Assembly: GCA_028290085.1 (NCBI GenBank)
Contig: JAQGKN010000303.1
Coordinates: 1-6,078, forward strand
Reading direction: 5' to 3'
Origin: Hyphomicrobiales bacterium
GTDB taxonomy: Bacteria > Pseudomonadota > Alphaproteobacteria > Rhizobiales > Beijerinckiaceae
Length of the DNA: 6,078 bases
Positions within the stretch are counted from its first letter, which is position 1; each line of letters opens with the position of its first letter. The notes beneath the pieces were generated by a model that saw only the letters and a program-made list of their open reading frames with translations, made no database searches and had not been told where the DNA came from. Of the stretch, positions 1 through 6,078 are shown piece by piece. A program made the translations under genes and the position numbers.

Positions 1-696
1 GATCCGTTGAAATTCACCTGGCTCGGCAGCGTCTCGTCCTATGCCAACGACGCCTATCTGCTAATGGTCAACAGTTCGAGCCCCGTCGTCTCGGCGAGCC
101 AGCTGAAGACGCCCGGCACGCCCATCAAGCTCGGCACGGTCGGCGCGGGATCGAGCAATCTGGTCTTCGCCACCCTCGCCAGGGACGTGCTCGGCCTGAA
201 CGTCGATGTCATCAGGGGTTACACGGGCGCCGCGCCGCTGTTTCTGGCCATGCAGAGCGGTGAACTCGACGGCCAGGTCGTGGGGCTCAGCTCCACGCGC
301 GCCGGTCAGGCCGATCTCTGGAAGTCAGGCAAGCTGCGGCCCCTGGTGCAATTTGGACGCGTCTCGCGCCTCGCCGAACTTCCCGACGTGCCCACCGGGC
401 GCGAGCTGGCGCCTGACGACAAGGCACGTGCGCTCGTGGAATTCGCCGAGTTGCCCTTCTTCATGGCCCTGCCCTTCGTGGGGCCCCCCGGCGTTCCCGC
501 AGACCGCGCAAAGGCTTTGCAGGATGGCTTCATCGCCATGTGCCGCGATCCGCAGTTTGTCGCCGAAGCCGAAAAACTGGGGCTTGATGTCAGCCCCATA
601 GATGCGGAGGCGCTCTCTCAATTGCTGCGCAAATCGGCCGAAACGCCAAAGGCCGTGATCGAGGCCTATCGCGCCATTCTGTCGCCGTCCCGCTAG
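1..696 (+). CDS. Bug/TctC-type periplasmic solute-binding protein, C-terminal part
   Basis: Proteins of this family are periplasmic receptors that bind small carboxylates or related solutes for tripartite tricarboxylate transporters; many are orphan binding proteins. The frame is open from the first base, so the N-terminus with its signal peptide lies outside the window, and 231 residues plus a TAG stop are visible. Family-like features are the 'GTVGAGSS' segment near residue 45, 'GYTGAAPLFLAMQSGELDG' near 73-91 (the usual Y-x-G-x-A...A...G-x-x-D loop region), 'LPDVPT' near 117, and a 'GPPGVPADRAKALQ' segment followed by an alpha-helical C-terminal lobe. This variant resembles the divergent Hyphomicrobiales members more than the classic Bordetella Bug proteins. 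No transporter membrane subunit is visible, and the ligand cannot be predicted. The TTG at 7-9 is an internal Leu codon, not a start. Family assignment is from recognised sequence pattern; transport function is inferred. Confidence 0.85.
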   Translation, partial: DPLKFTWLGSVSSYANDAYLLMVNSSSPVVSASQLKTPGTPIKLGTVGAGSSNLVFATLARDVLGLNVDVIRGYTGAAPLFLAMQSGELDGQVVGLSSTRAGQADLWKSGKLRPLVQFGRVSRLAELPDVPTGRELAPDDKARALVEFAELPFFMALPFVGPPGVPADRAKALQDGFIAMCRDPQFVAEAEKLGLDVSPIDAEALSQLLRKSAETPKAVIEAYRAILSPSR

Positions 697-700
697 GGCG

Positions 701-940
701 TTAGCCCTTCACGTCGGTCTCCGGCCGGTCGTTGCCGGGCGAGATCTCGTCGCGCCAGCGTCCGTCCTTGTCTTCGTAGGAAATTCCCGTCTCTTCGCCG
801 GGAATGCCCTGCTCGCGCGCGGCGCGCTCGGCTGCCTTGCGAGCCGCGTCATGCGAGGGGAAAGTTTCGGACATGACGCCCTCGACCCGGTAAGCCCAGC
901 CGCCGTCATGCTCGACGACCTCGTAGGTGATCTTGGTCAT
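701..940 (-). CDS. DUF2188-type small protein, 79 residues
   Basis: This is a small soluble acidic protein of unknown biochemical role, with no signal peptide or membrane segment. The DUF2188 pattern is visible: an N-terminal strand 'ITYEVVEHDGGWAYRVEG' (residues 4-21) with the hallmark Gly-Gly-Trp, a 'SETFPSHDAARKAAERAA' turn plus helix (24-41), and a final strand with 'YEDKDGRW' (55-62). The C-terminal tail contains 'DRPETDVKG', which I recall from similar Hyphomicrobiales proteins. The ATG at 938-940 was chosen because GGGGAG sits 6 bases upstream and the protein then starts as relatives do; ATG codons 9 and 18 codons further upstream lack this support. The gene converges on the solute-binding protein gene, with 4 bases between stops. 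It follows the kinase on the same strand after 97 bases, and a candidate EcfG-type promoter lies in that gap. A stress role is inference only. Confidence 0.88.
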   Translation of the reverse strand: MTKITYEVVEHDGGWAYRVEGVMSETFPSHDAARKAAERAAREQGIPGEETGISYEDKDGRWRDEISPGNDRPETDVKG

Positions 941-946
941 GGATGG

Positions 947-952
947 CTCCCC
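947..952 (-). promoter_or_regulatory. Shine-Dalgarno site of the DUF2188 gene
   Basis: The minus strand reads GGGGAG, ending 6 bases before the ATG at 938-940. This is a strong match to the anti-Shine-Dalgarno sequence, and it decides the start codon in favour of the 79-residue protein over the 97-residue frame extension. Confidence 0.75.
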
Positions 953-959
953 GTTGCGC

Positions 960-977
960 CGGCGCATAGGTGCGCCG
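960..977 (-). other. 7-bp inverted repeat (hairpin) in the kinase to DUF2188 gap
   Basis: The arms CGGCGCA and TGCGCCG pair perfectly around a four-base loop. No T-run follows on either strand, so this is not a standard intrinsic terminator. It lies between the candidate promoter and the Shine-Dalgarno site of the DUF2188 gene, so it would sit in that gene's leader. It could also act as a weak 3'-end structure for the kinase transcript. The structure is seen directly; any function is inference. Confidence 0.4.
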
Positions 978-992
978 CATTGGCAGGGATGC

Positions 993-1018
993 AACCACGC
1001 TTGCGCTGTCCCGGTTCC
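993..1018 (-). promoter_or_regulatory. Candidate EcfG/RpoE2-type stress promoter for the DUF2188 gene
   Basis: The minus strand carries GGAAC (1014-1018), then 17 bases, then GGTT (993-996). The published alphaproteobacterial general-stress consensus is GGAAC, 16-17 bases, CGTT; for Sinorhizobium RpoE2 it is GGAAC, 18-19 bases, TT. The site therefore matches the -35 element perfectly and the -10 element except for one base. Transcription would begin near 985, giving a leader of about 45 bases before the ATG at 940. It lies outside coding sequence, 19 bases past the kinase stop codon. A chance match is possible because the motif is short. Confidence 0.5.
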
Positions 1019-1036
1019 CTAAAGCCACGCCGCATT

Positions 1037-4000
1037 TCACGCGTTCGATGGACCGGGACTCGCAATCGGCCCGACCGCCGCGCTCAGCACACGCGACAGC
1101 GCTTCCACGGAATAGGGCTTCTGGATCAGCTGAAACGCGCCACCGCGAATTTCCGCCAGCGCATCGCTGTAGCCACTGGTCAGGACAATCGGCAGCCCCG
1201 GGTGACGCTCGGAGACAATGCTCGCCAGTTCGACGCCGTTCATGCCGGGCATAATCACATCCGAAAAGACGAGATCGAAGCCACGTTTGTCCTGCAAGAG
1301 CAGACTCAGCGCTTCCTTCGCATTGGCAACCCAGGTCGTCTCGTAACCGAGATCCTGCAGCATTTCCGTGGAAAATTGCCCGACGGCCTCATTGTCTTCG
1401 ACCACGAGAACGCGGGCACCATCCGCGCGGGGCCCTGGCACGGGTGCGCCGCCCAGCCCAAAAGACGGGGCGCTCTGGGCACGCGGAAGATAAATCGTGA
1501 AAGTAGAGCCGTGGCCGATCTCGCTGATCACCTCGATCTCGCCGTTCGACTGTTTGGCGAAGCCGAACACCTGGCTGAGGCCGAGGCCGGTGCCCTTGCC
1601 GACTTCCTTCGTTGTGTAGAAAGGCTCGAAAATCTGCTCGAGCCGCTCAGGCTCGATCCCCGATCCGGTGTCGGTCACGGACACCGCGACGAACTCTCCC
1701 GGGCGACGCAGATGTCCACGCAAGCGCGGCAGGGCATCGACATGATCGATGACGATGGTGAGCCGCCCTTCGCCATCCATCGCGTCGCGCGCATTCACCG
1801 CAAGATTGATCAGGGCCGTTTCAAACTGACCGATATCAGCCTGCGCAAAACAGGCTTCCTCGCAGAGGCGCAGAACGATCTCGATGCGGGCGCCCACGAT
1901 CGGCCGCACCATGTCGGCGACACTTTCCACCTGTCTCCCGGCATCGAAAATCTCTGGCTTGAGCGGTTGCCGGCGCGCGAAGGCGAGCAATTGTCCGGTC
2001 AGCTTGGCGGCGCGGTCGACGGTCTCGGAAATCGCGCCCAGATAACGTTCGCGCCTCTCGTCGGGCAGGTCGCGCCGGCTCATCAGATCGACGGCAGAGC
2101 GGATGATCGTCAGCAGATTGTTGAAATCATGCGCCACGCCACCCGTCAGCTGCCCGACGGCCTCGAGCTTCTGCGATTGCCGCAATTGCTCCTGCGTCGC
2201 CTCGAGTTCTGCGGCCGCCGCCTTCTCCCTGGAGATATGACGACCGCTCGCATAGATCAGCCCATCTTCCAGAGTGGCCACCCAGGAAATCCAGCGATAG
2301 CCGCCATCGGCATGCAGGTAACGGTTCTCGAAAGGCGGCAGATAGGCGCGCTTTGCGCGAAACAAAGCGTCTTCGCTGCTGAAGTGATCTTCGGGATGGA
2401 TGAACTCCAGATAGCTGCGTCCCACAACTTGCTCGGGCTTCCAGCCGAGCACGCCTGTCCAGGCGGCATTGACGGCGTGGAAAGTCCCCGCCGTGTCGAT
2501 CACAGTCTGCAGATCCTGCGAATTCTTCCAGGCGCGGTCTCGCTCGCGCGTACGCGTTTCGACCTGTGCCTCCAGGGTTGCATTGAGCCGCGCCAGCGCC
2601 TCGCGTGCGGCGCGCAGATCCTCGATGTCGGTATTGGTGCCAATCCAGCGAGCGATCGATCCAGTCGCATCACGCAGCGGCACAGCGCGCGAGAGGTGCC
2701 AGCGGTAGGCTCCATCCGCGCGGCGAAGACGAAACTCGGTTTCATAGTCCTCGCCAGTTTCCAGCGACCGAGACCACGCGGCAATCGCGCTTGGTAGATC
2801 GTCGGGATGCAGCCATGTTTGCCAGCCCTCGCAAGCCAGCGTGGACGGTTCCTTGCCGCTATAGGCGAAGGCGCGATCGTTCGCCCAATCGAGCTGGCCC
2901 CCGGGTGCGGCAGTCCAGACGTGATTGGGAACCGCCTGCGTAAAAGCGTGAAACGTCGCCGCGCTCTCCTCGACCGCGCGCTGCTCGCCACGCCGCTCGG
3001 TCACATCCTGGACCACGCCGACGAGACGCACAGGCTTCCCCATACCGTCGCGCTCAAATTTGGCCTGGCGCGAGATCGTGCGCAGTTCGCCGGTGTGCGG
3101 ATGGCGAATCCGGTATTCGACATTGCGCTGGGCACTCGCATCACTGCGGCGGCGAACGTCGGAGACAAGTTCCCGATCTTCCAGGATCACCAAAGCCTCG
3201 ACTTCACTGGACGGCAGGACAATGCGATCTCCCAATCCGAAGATCCGGCAAAACTCTGGCGAACCCGTCAGCATGTCGCTGTCCAGCTCAACTGAAAAAA
3301 TACCGACGCCACCGGCCTCCTGCGCACGCCGAAGCCGCTCCTCGGATTGCTTCAGCACCTCCGCGGCCCGATGCCTCTCGGTGCGGTCCCGCAGAACCTT
3401 CACGAAACCGACAGGCCGTGAATTGTCGTCAAAGAGCGGCGTCATCTCACCATGGGCGAAGAAGCGCTCGCCAGATTTGCGAATGTGCCAGCGCTCGTCG
3501 GAGCCAACGCCCGCGCCAAGGGCCGCGCGCATCTCGCTCTCCATGCGATGGATAGCGCGGTCTTCCGGTGTAAAGATCTGCTCGGCGGAATGACCCAGGA
3601 TTTCCTGTTCCGTCCAACCGAAGATGCAGCGTGCGCCCTCGTTCCAGAGCGTCACGCTACCCTCGAAATCCAGCGCAATGATCGCGTAGTCGATGGCACT
3701 GTCGAGAATCTGCCGGTGCCGGGCCTCGCTCTTGCGCAAGGCATCCGCATCTTCGCCGGATACGGCTGACGGCATGACCCCGGTCTCAAACGCCAATTGC
3801 AGCACACCTGCGATCGAGCCATTCCCGTCGCGCAAGGGCGAGGTCGAGACCGACCACATGGTCAGACGGCCATAGTCGCCGTTGAGCGGAACGTCGGCTT
3901 CTCTTGTAACGAGGCCCTCATGTGCCGCGTCGACGGCCGATCTCAGGCGGGCGCTGAATTTCTCTGCGCCGACGCTGGGGAACGGCATGCCGAGCGCACG

Positions 4001-4225
4001 CTCGGCCCCCGGCCCGAGCAACGAGGCATAGGCGTCATTGAATATACAAATGAGATCTTCGCTCCAGGCGAGCAGCATGGCCTGCGGACAAGACATGACG
4101 AGATCGACATTGGCCAGCAAAGCTTGCGGCCAGTTCTCGCGAGCGCCCAACGGAGACGATGCCCAGTCGAAAGACTGCAATCGCGCGCCCATCAATCCGC
4201 ACTCAATCGGCAAGCGACCCGCCAT
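1037..4225 (-). CDS. Multi-PAS hybrid sensor histidine kinase with C-terminal receiver
   Basis: This is a cytoplasmic two-component sensor of about 1062 residues that would autophosphorylate on His and pass phosphate to its own receiver. No membrane segments are seen. Approximate residue ranges are: divergent PAS 34-147 ('SPLGARENWPQ' opening), PAS 164-284, PAS 292-412, PAS 421-537, a coiled-coil-like linker 534-567, PAS 566-666, HisKA 687-752, HATPase 799-915 and receiver 937-1049. The H-box 'GGVAHDFNNLL' places the phospho-acceptor at His699. The ATPase shows N-box 'NLAVNARDAM', G1 'DTGSGI', F-box 'FEPFYTTK' and G2 'GKGTGLGLS'. The receiver has acidic 'VVEDN' (Glu943, Asp944), phospho-acceptor Asp989 in 'FSDVIMPGMNG', Thr1016 and Lys1036, so all catalytic residues are intact. 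The start at 4225 has GAGGG only 3-4 bases upstream; an ATG at 4192 is also possible. Extension to the GTG at 4378 would overlap the upstream gene's stop and was not chosen. The signal and partner are unknown. Confidence 0.92.
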   Translation of the reverse strand: MAGRLPIECGLMGARLQSFDWASSPLGARENWPQALLANVDLVMSCPQAMLLAWSEDLICIFNDAYASLLGPGAERALGMPFPSVGAEKFSARLRSAVDAAHEGLVTREADVPLNGDYGRLTMWSVSTSPLRDGNGSIAGVLQLAFETGVMPSAVSGEDADALRKSEARHRQILDSAIDYAIIALDFEGSVTLWNEGARCIFGWTEQEILGHSAEQIFTPEDRAIHRMESEMRAALGAGVGSDERWHIRKSGERFFAHGEMTPLFDDNSRPVGFVKVLRDRTERHRAAEVLKQSEERLRRAQEAGGVGIFSVELDSDMLTGSPEFCRIFGLGDRIVLPSSEVEALVILEDRELVSDVRRRSDASAQRNVEYRIRHPHTGELRTISRQAKFERDGMGKPVRLVGVVQDVTERRGEQRAVEESAATFHAFTQAVPNHVWTAAPGGQLDWANDRAFAYSGKEPSTLACEGWQTWLHPDDLPSAIAAWSRSLETGEDYETEFRLRRADGAYRWHLSRAVPLRDATGSIARWIGTNTDIEDLRAAREALARLNATLEAQVETRTRERDRAWKNSQDLQTVIDTAGTFHAVNAAWTGVLGWKPEQVVGRSYLEFIHPEDHFSSEDALFRAKRAYLPPFENRYLHADGGYRWISWVATLEDGLIYASGRHISREKAAAAELEATQEQLRQSQKLEAVGQLTGGVAHDFNNLLTIIRSAVDLMSRRDLPDERRERYLGAISETVDRAAKLTGQLLAFARRQPLKPEIFDAGRQVESVADMVRPIVGARIEIVLRLCEEACFAQADIGQFETALINLAVNARDAMDGEGRLTIVIDHVDALPRLRGHLRRPGEFVAVSVTDTGSGIEPERLEQIFEPFYTTKEVGKGTGLGLSQVFGFAKQSNGEIEVISEIGHGSTFTIYLPRAQSAPSFGLGGAPVPGPRADGARVLVVEDNEAVGQFSTEMLQDLGYETTWVANAKEALSLLLQDKRGFDLVFSDVIMPGMNGVELASIVSERHPGLPIVLTSGYSDALAEIRGGAFQLIQKPYSVEALSRVLSAAVGPIASPGPSNA
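2129..2131 (-). other. Kinase phospho-acceptor histidine codon (His699)
   Basis: The codon lies inside 'GGVAHDFNNLL', the H-box typical of NtrB-like HisKA kinases. This is an ordinary HisKA dimerisation domain, not the HWE or HisKA_2 type used by the known general-stress kinases of alphaproteobacteria. Confidence 0.85.
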
Positions 4226-4338
4226 ACGCCCTCGCAACAGTCCAATGGGACCATATAAGGCATCGACTGCGGTTCGGCGAGAAAAGTTACATGAAACCCA
4301 ATGATCTTGAGCTGAACCTTGCGCAGGCCCCGTAGCCC

Positions 4339-6078
4339 TCAGACAACGAAATCGTTCAGCGAAATCGTGTCGTACCAAACCTTGGGACTGTCCTGATCTT
4401 TTGCAAATACGAAGAACTCTCCATTCATGTCGGCGGTGACGGCATGCGCAGGTCCCTGCGGATCGATAAGATCGTGGCTCGAATACGTCTGCATGACTTT
4501 GGTGCCGAGATCCGCCGGCTGAAAGGACAATTGCGAAGTGCTTGAACTCTTCATGTAGATCGAACCGTAGGGATCGACGACATTCTGCTGGTAGAAAACA
4601 AACACCCGGTCGTTCGTATCATCCACGACGAGCGTCGGCCTGCTCGTATCGTGCTGCTGGCTTCCGGTCTGCCCATTGGTCACGAGGACAGGCGCGTCCC
4701 ACGCGCCGGGCAATCCTTTCGTCATCCAGACAGCATCATGATTGTCTTTCATGACGACAAAAATGCTGCTTCCGTCCGAACCGATCGAAATATGGTTGTC
4801 GACGGCCACTTTCGACGTGATCACTTCCGTTTTCCAATTCGCACCATAGCCAGCCGTCGTTGCGCCGGCATCGTGCGAGGCAAACATCCATGCATCACCG
4901 GCGCTGGGAACGGAGTCGACCGGCCCTCCCGAAGAATAGGCAAGGCCGATTTTCTCGACGCCGTTCTGCGTGAACGAGACGAAATCCACCTTGCTGTTGC
5001 CGCCGCTGTTGACGGGACGTGGGTCGATGAGCGCATCCGACCAAGTCGAAAGGTCGCTGCTTCCGTACGCGAGGTGGACGCCAGGAGATGACGAGCTGCC
5101 GATCGCCGCAACGAGCGGATTGCCGTTCTCGTCGAGGCCGAGGACGAGCTCGTTGTTGTTACTCCAATATGATCCGCTGAGTTTTCCGCCGTTTCCGGCG
5201 AGCTGCACGTTCACTTCGGACTTGAACGTCTGGGTCGCCGCATCATAGCCGAGCCTGCTCAGGATCGGTTTGCTGGACCCATCGTAATATTGCAGGACAT
5301 AGAGCTTGTCGTGCACCTCGTCCCAGGCAACGTCGACATTCCGGTTGTTGTCGAGCAACGCGCCCGGGCTGCTCACGATGGTCCATCCGCCCTGCTGACC
5401 TGCGGCAGGTAGAGTGGCGAATTTGTGCACTTTCCACTCATTCCCGTCAGGCAGAACGGCAAACCAGTTGCCATCGTGGAAGAAGCTCTTGGCAGCATTG
5501 TCATGCTGCATGTCGCGCTCGGAATTCAATGTCAGCGAAGTCGCGATATACGACTGATCTATGGGCGTCGAGGGCGGCGTGACCGTGGAAATGTTCGCAG
5601 TCACGGTCGCTTGCGACGTGCTTCCCGAAGGATCGGCAATGGTATAATTGAAACTGTCTTGCCCGATGTACCCCGCCAGAGGGGTGTAGGTTACGGTATT
5701 GTCCGGATTGGTGGACGCGCTTCCATGAAGTGGGGTGCCCACCGACATCAGAGCCAAGGCATTTCCGTCAGGATCCGTGTCATTCGCAAGCACGTTGATT
5801 TGGGCTGTCGTGTTAGCGGGGACACTCACCGTATCGGCATTGGCGACGGGCGCGTCGTTGACGGCGGTCACTTTCACCGTGCTGCTGGCGGTCGCGCTCA
5901 GCCTGTTACCGGAAGCGCCATCGTCCACCTGAAACGTGACAGTGCGGTCCGCCGTGGAGGGATGATCGCTCGAATTGACATACTTCACGGAGTCGAGCGC
6001 GGCCTGATATTGCTCGAAGGTCGCTGTACCCGAAAGCGTCTGCGTTCCGCCGGTCGGTTTCCAGTTTCCAGTGATGCC
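4339..6078 (-). CDS. Large secreted cadherin-like repeat protein with C-terminal propeller, N-terminus missing
   Basis: This is probably an exported or surface-attached adhesin-like protein. The frame is open through the right edge of the window, so the start is not visible; 579 residues and a TGA stop are. The GTG at 5986-5988 is an internal Val codon in the middle of a repeat. Visible residues 1-78 form a bacterial cadherin/Ig-like module ('LSGTATFEQYQAALDSV', 'VTFQVDDG', 'VKVTAVNDAPVA'). Residues 74-163 form a second module of the tandem-95 / cadherin-like type, with 'NVLANDTDPDGN' (a calcium-binding style acidic loop), 'YTPLAGYIGQDSFNYTIAD' and a final strand. A Pro/Thr-rich linker (164-172) leads into seven diverged units of about 53-63 residues (198-579), resembling sialidase/BNR-type propeller blades. 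The last four residues are Asp-Phe-Val-Val, as in some type I secretion substrates. No cysteine occurs in the visible part. An enzymatic role cannot be claimed. Confidence 0.8.
   Translation of the reverse strand, partial: GITGNWKPTGGTQTLSGTATFEQYQAALDSVKYVNSSDHPSTADRTVTFQVDDGASGNRLSATASSTVKVTAVNDAPVANADTVSVPANTTAQINVLANDTDPDGNALALMSVGTPLHGSASTNPDNTVTYTPLAGYIGQDSFNYTIADPSGSTSQATVTANISTVTPPSTPIDQSYIATSLTLNSERDMQHDNAAKSFFHDGNWFAVLPDGNEWKVHKFATLPAAGQQGGWTIVSSPGALLDNNRNVDVAWDEVHDKLYVLQYYDGSSKPILSRLGYDAATQTFKSEVNVQLAGNGGKLSGSYWSNNNELVLGLDENGNPLVAAIGSSSSPGVHLAYGSSDLSTWSDALIDPRPVNSGGNSKVDFVSFTQNGVEKIGLAYSSGGPVDSVPSAGDAWMFASHDAGATTAGYGANWKTEVITSKVAVDNHISIGSDGSSIFVVMKDNHDAVWMTKGLPGAWDAPVLVTNGQTGSQQHDTSRPTLVVDDTNDRVFVFYQQNVVDPYGSIYMKSSSTSQLSFQPADLGTKVMQTYSSHDLIDPQGPAHAVTADMNGEFFVFAKDQDSPKVWYDTISLNDFVV
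4342..5487 (-). repeat. Seven-unit protein repeat, probable beta-propeller
   Basis: Seven units share a hydrophobic strand after a polar turn ('GNWFAVL', 'DKLYVLQ', 'GNPLVAAI', 'EKIGLAYS', 'SSIFVVMK', 'DRVFVFYQ', 'GEFFVFAK'). About 11-20 residues later comes a second strand ('KVHKF', 'ILSRL', 'VHLAY', 'AWMFAS', 'VWMTK', 'IYMKS', 'VWYDT'). Units 3 and 4 carry degenerate Asp-box-like turns ('SSDLSTW', 'SHDAG'). Anchors on the first strand are spaced 54, 63, 55, 62, 53 and 62 residues apart. The repeats are visible only at protein level. The propeller fold is inferred. Confidence 0.6.
5584..5859 (-). repeat. Complete bacterial cadherin-like (tandem-95 type) module
   Basis: A single complete module runs from 'NDAPVANADTVSVPANTT' through 'NVLANDTDPDGN' and 'YTPLAGYIGQDSFNYTIADPSG' to 'QATVTANIS'. 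Such modules usually occur in long tandem arrays in secreted proteins and stiffen them by binding calcium. A differently typed module lies immediately upstream and continues to the window edge, which suggests a longer array beyond the window. Confidence 0.75.

Noticed and set aside
973..1036. Nine-base direct repeat CGCCGCATT at 973-981 and 1028-1036.
   Set aside because: It is short, made of GC-rich sequence common in this genome, and shows no further copies or symmetry that would suggest an operator.
851..2797. A 648-codon open frame on the plus strand, antisense to the kinase.
   Set aside because: Its translation has no recognisable domain and is rich in Arg, His and Gly, as expected from a GC-rich shadow frame. 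It runs opposite a kinase whose motifs are all intact, and it lacks a convincing ribosome binding site.
2807..3593. Several plus-strand open frames of 105-177 codons opposite the kinase.
   Set aside because: They are low-complexity Arg/Ser/Ala-rich shadows of the PAS-domain coding sequence, without start signals or domain features.
4253..4258. TTATAT on the minus strand, 27 bases before the kinase ATG, as a -10 box.
   Set aside because: There is no TTGAC-like -35 element 16-18 bases upstream, and an AT-rich hexamer alone is weak evidence.
4310..4338. Possible intrinsic terminator just after the repeat-protein stop.
   Set aside because: The sequence is GC-rich, but I found no stem longer than about three base pairs and no T-run following on the minus strand.
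4226..4378. N-terminal extension of the kinase frame to 1113 residues.
   Set aside because: The extra 51 residues do not resemble a domain, would overlap the stop codon of the upstream repeat-protein gene, and start at a non-ATG codon. Related kinases begin near the 'SPLGARENWPQ' segment.
5986..5988. GTG as start codon of the repeat protein.
   Set aside because: The frame stays open to the window end, and the upstream codons encode the first half of a cadherin-like module ('LSGTATFEQYQAALDSV'), so this codon is internal.

Overview
The window reads as chromosomal DNA of a GC-rich alphaproteobacterium, most likely of the order Hyphomicrobiales (the Bradyrhizobium / Methylobacterium / Bosea kind of genome). 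This rests on codon use, on a small DUF2188 protein of a type common in that group, on the style of the multi-PAS hybrid kinase, and on a promoter-like sequence resembling the alphaproteobacterial general-stress (EcfG/RpoE2) consensus. The genus is inference.

Layout from left to right. Positions 1-696 (+) hold the C-terminal 231 residues of a periplasmic solute-binding protein of the Bug/TctC type. It converges on a 79-residue DUF2188 gene (701-940, -), with only 4 bases between the two stop codons. The gap 941-1036 holds that gene's Shine-Dalgarno sequence, a 7-bp hairpin and a candidate EcfG-type promoter. Positions 1037-4225 (-) encode a large soluble hybrid histidine kinase of about 1062 residues: five PAS or PAS-like sensor domains, HisKA, HATPase and a C-terminal receiver. 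After a 113-bp gap with no convincing terminator or promoter, 4339-6078 (-) holds the C-terminal 579 residues of a large secreted repeat protein. It has bacterial cadherin/Ig-like modules followed by a roughly 400-residue region that I resolve into seven repeated units, probably a seven-bladed beta-propeller, and it ends in Asp-Phe-Val-Val.

The three minus-strand genes run in the order repeat protein, kinase, DUF2188 gene. The repeat protein and kinase could share a transcript. The DUF2188 gene appears to have its own stress-type promoter just past the kinase stop. The kinase carries its own receiver, and no separate response regulator is visible, so its output partner lies elsewhere. No RNA genes, CRISPR arrays, insertion sequences or attachment sites were seen. 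The least ordinary items are the propeller-bearing secreted protein and the candidate stress promoter.
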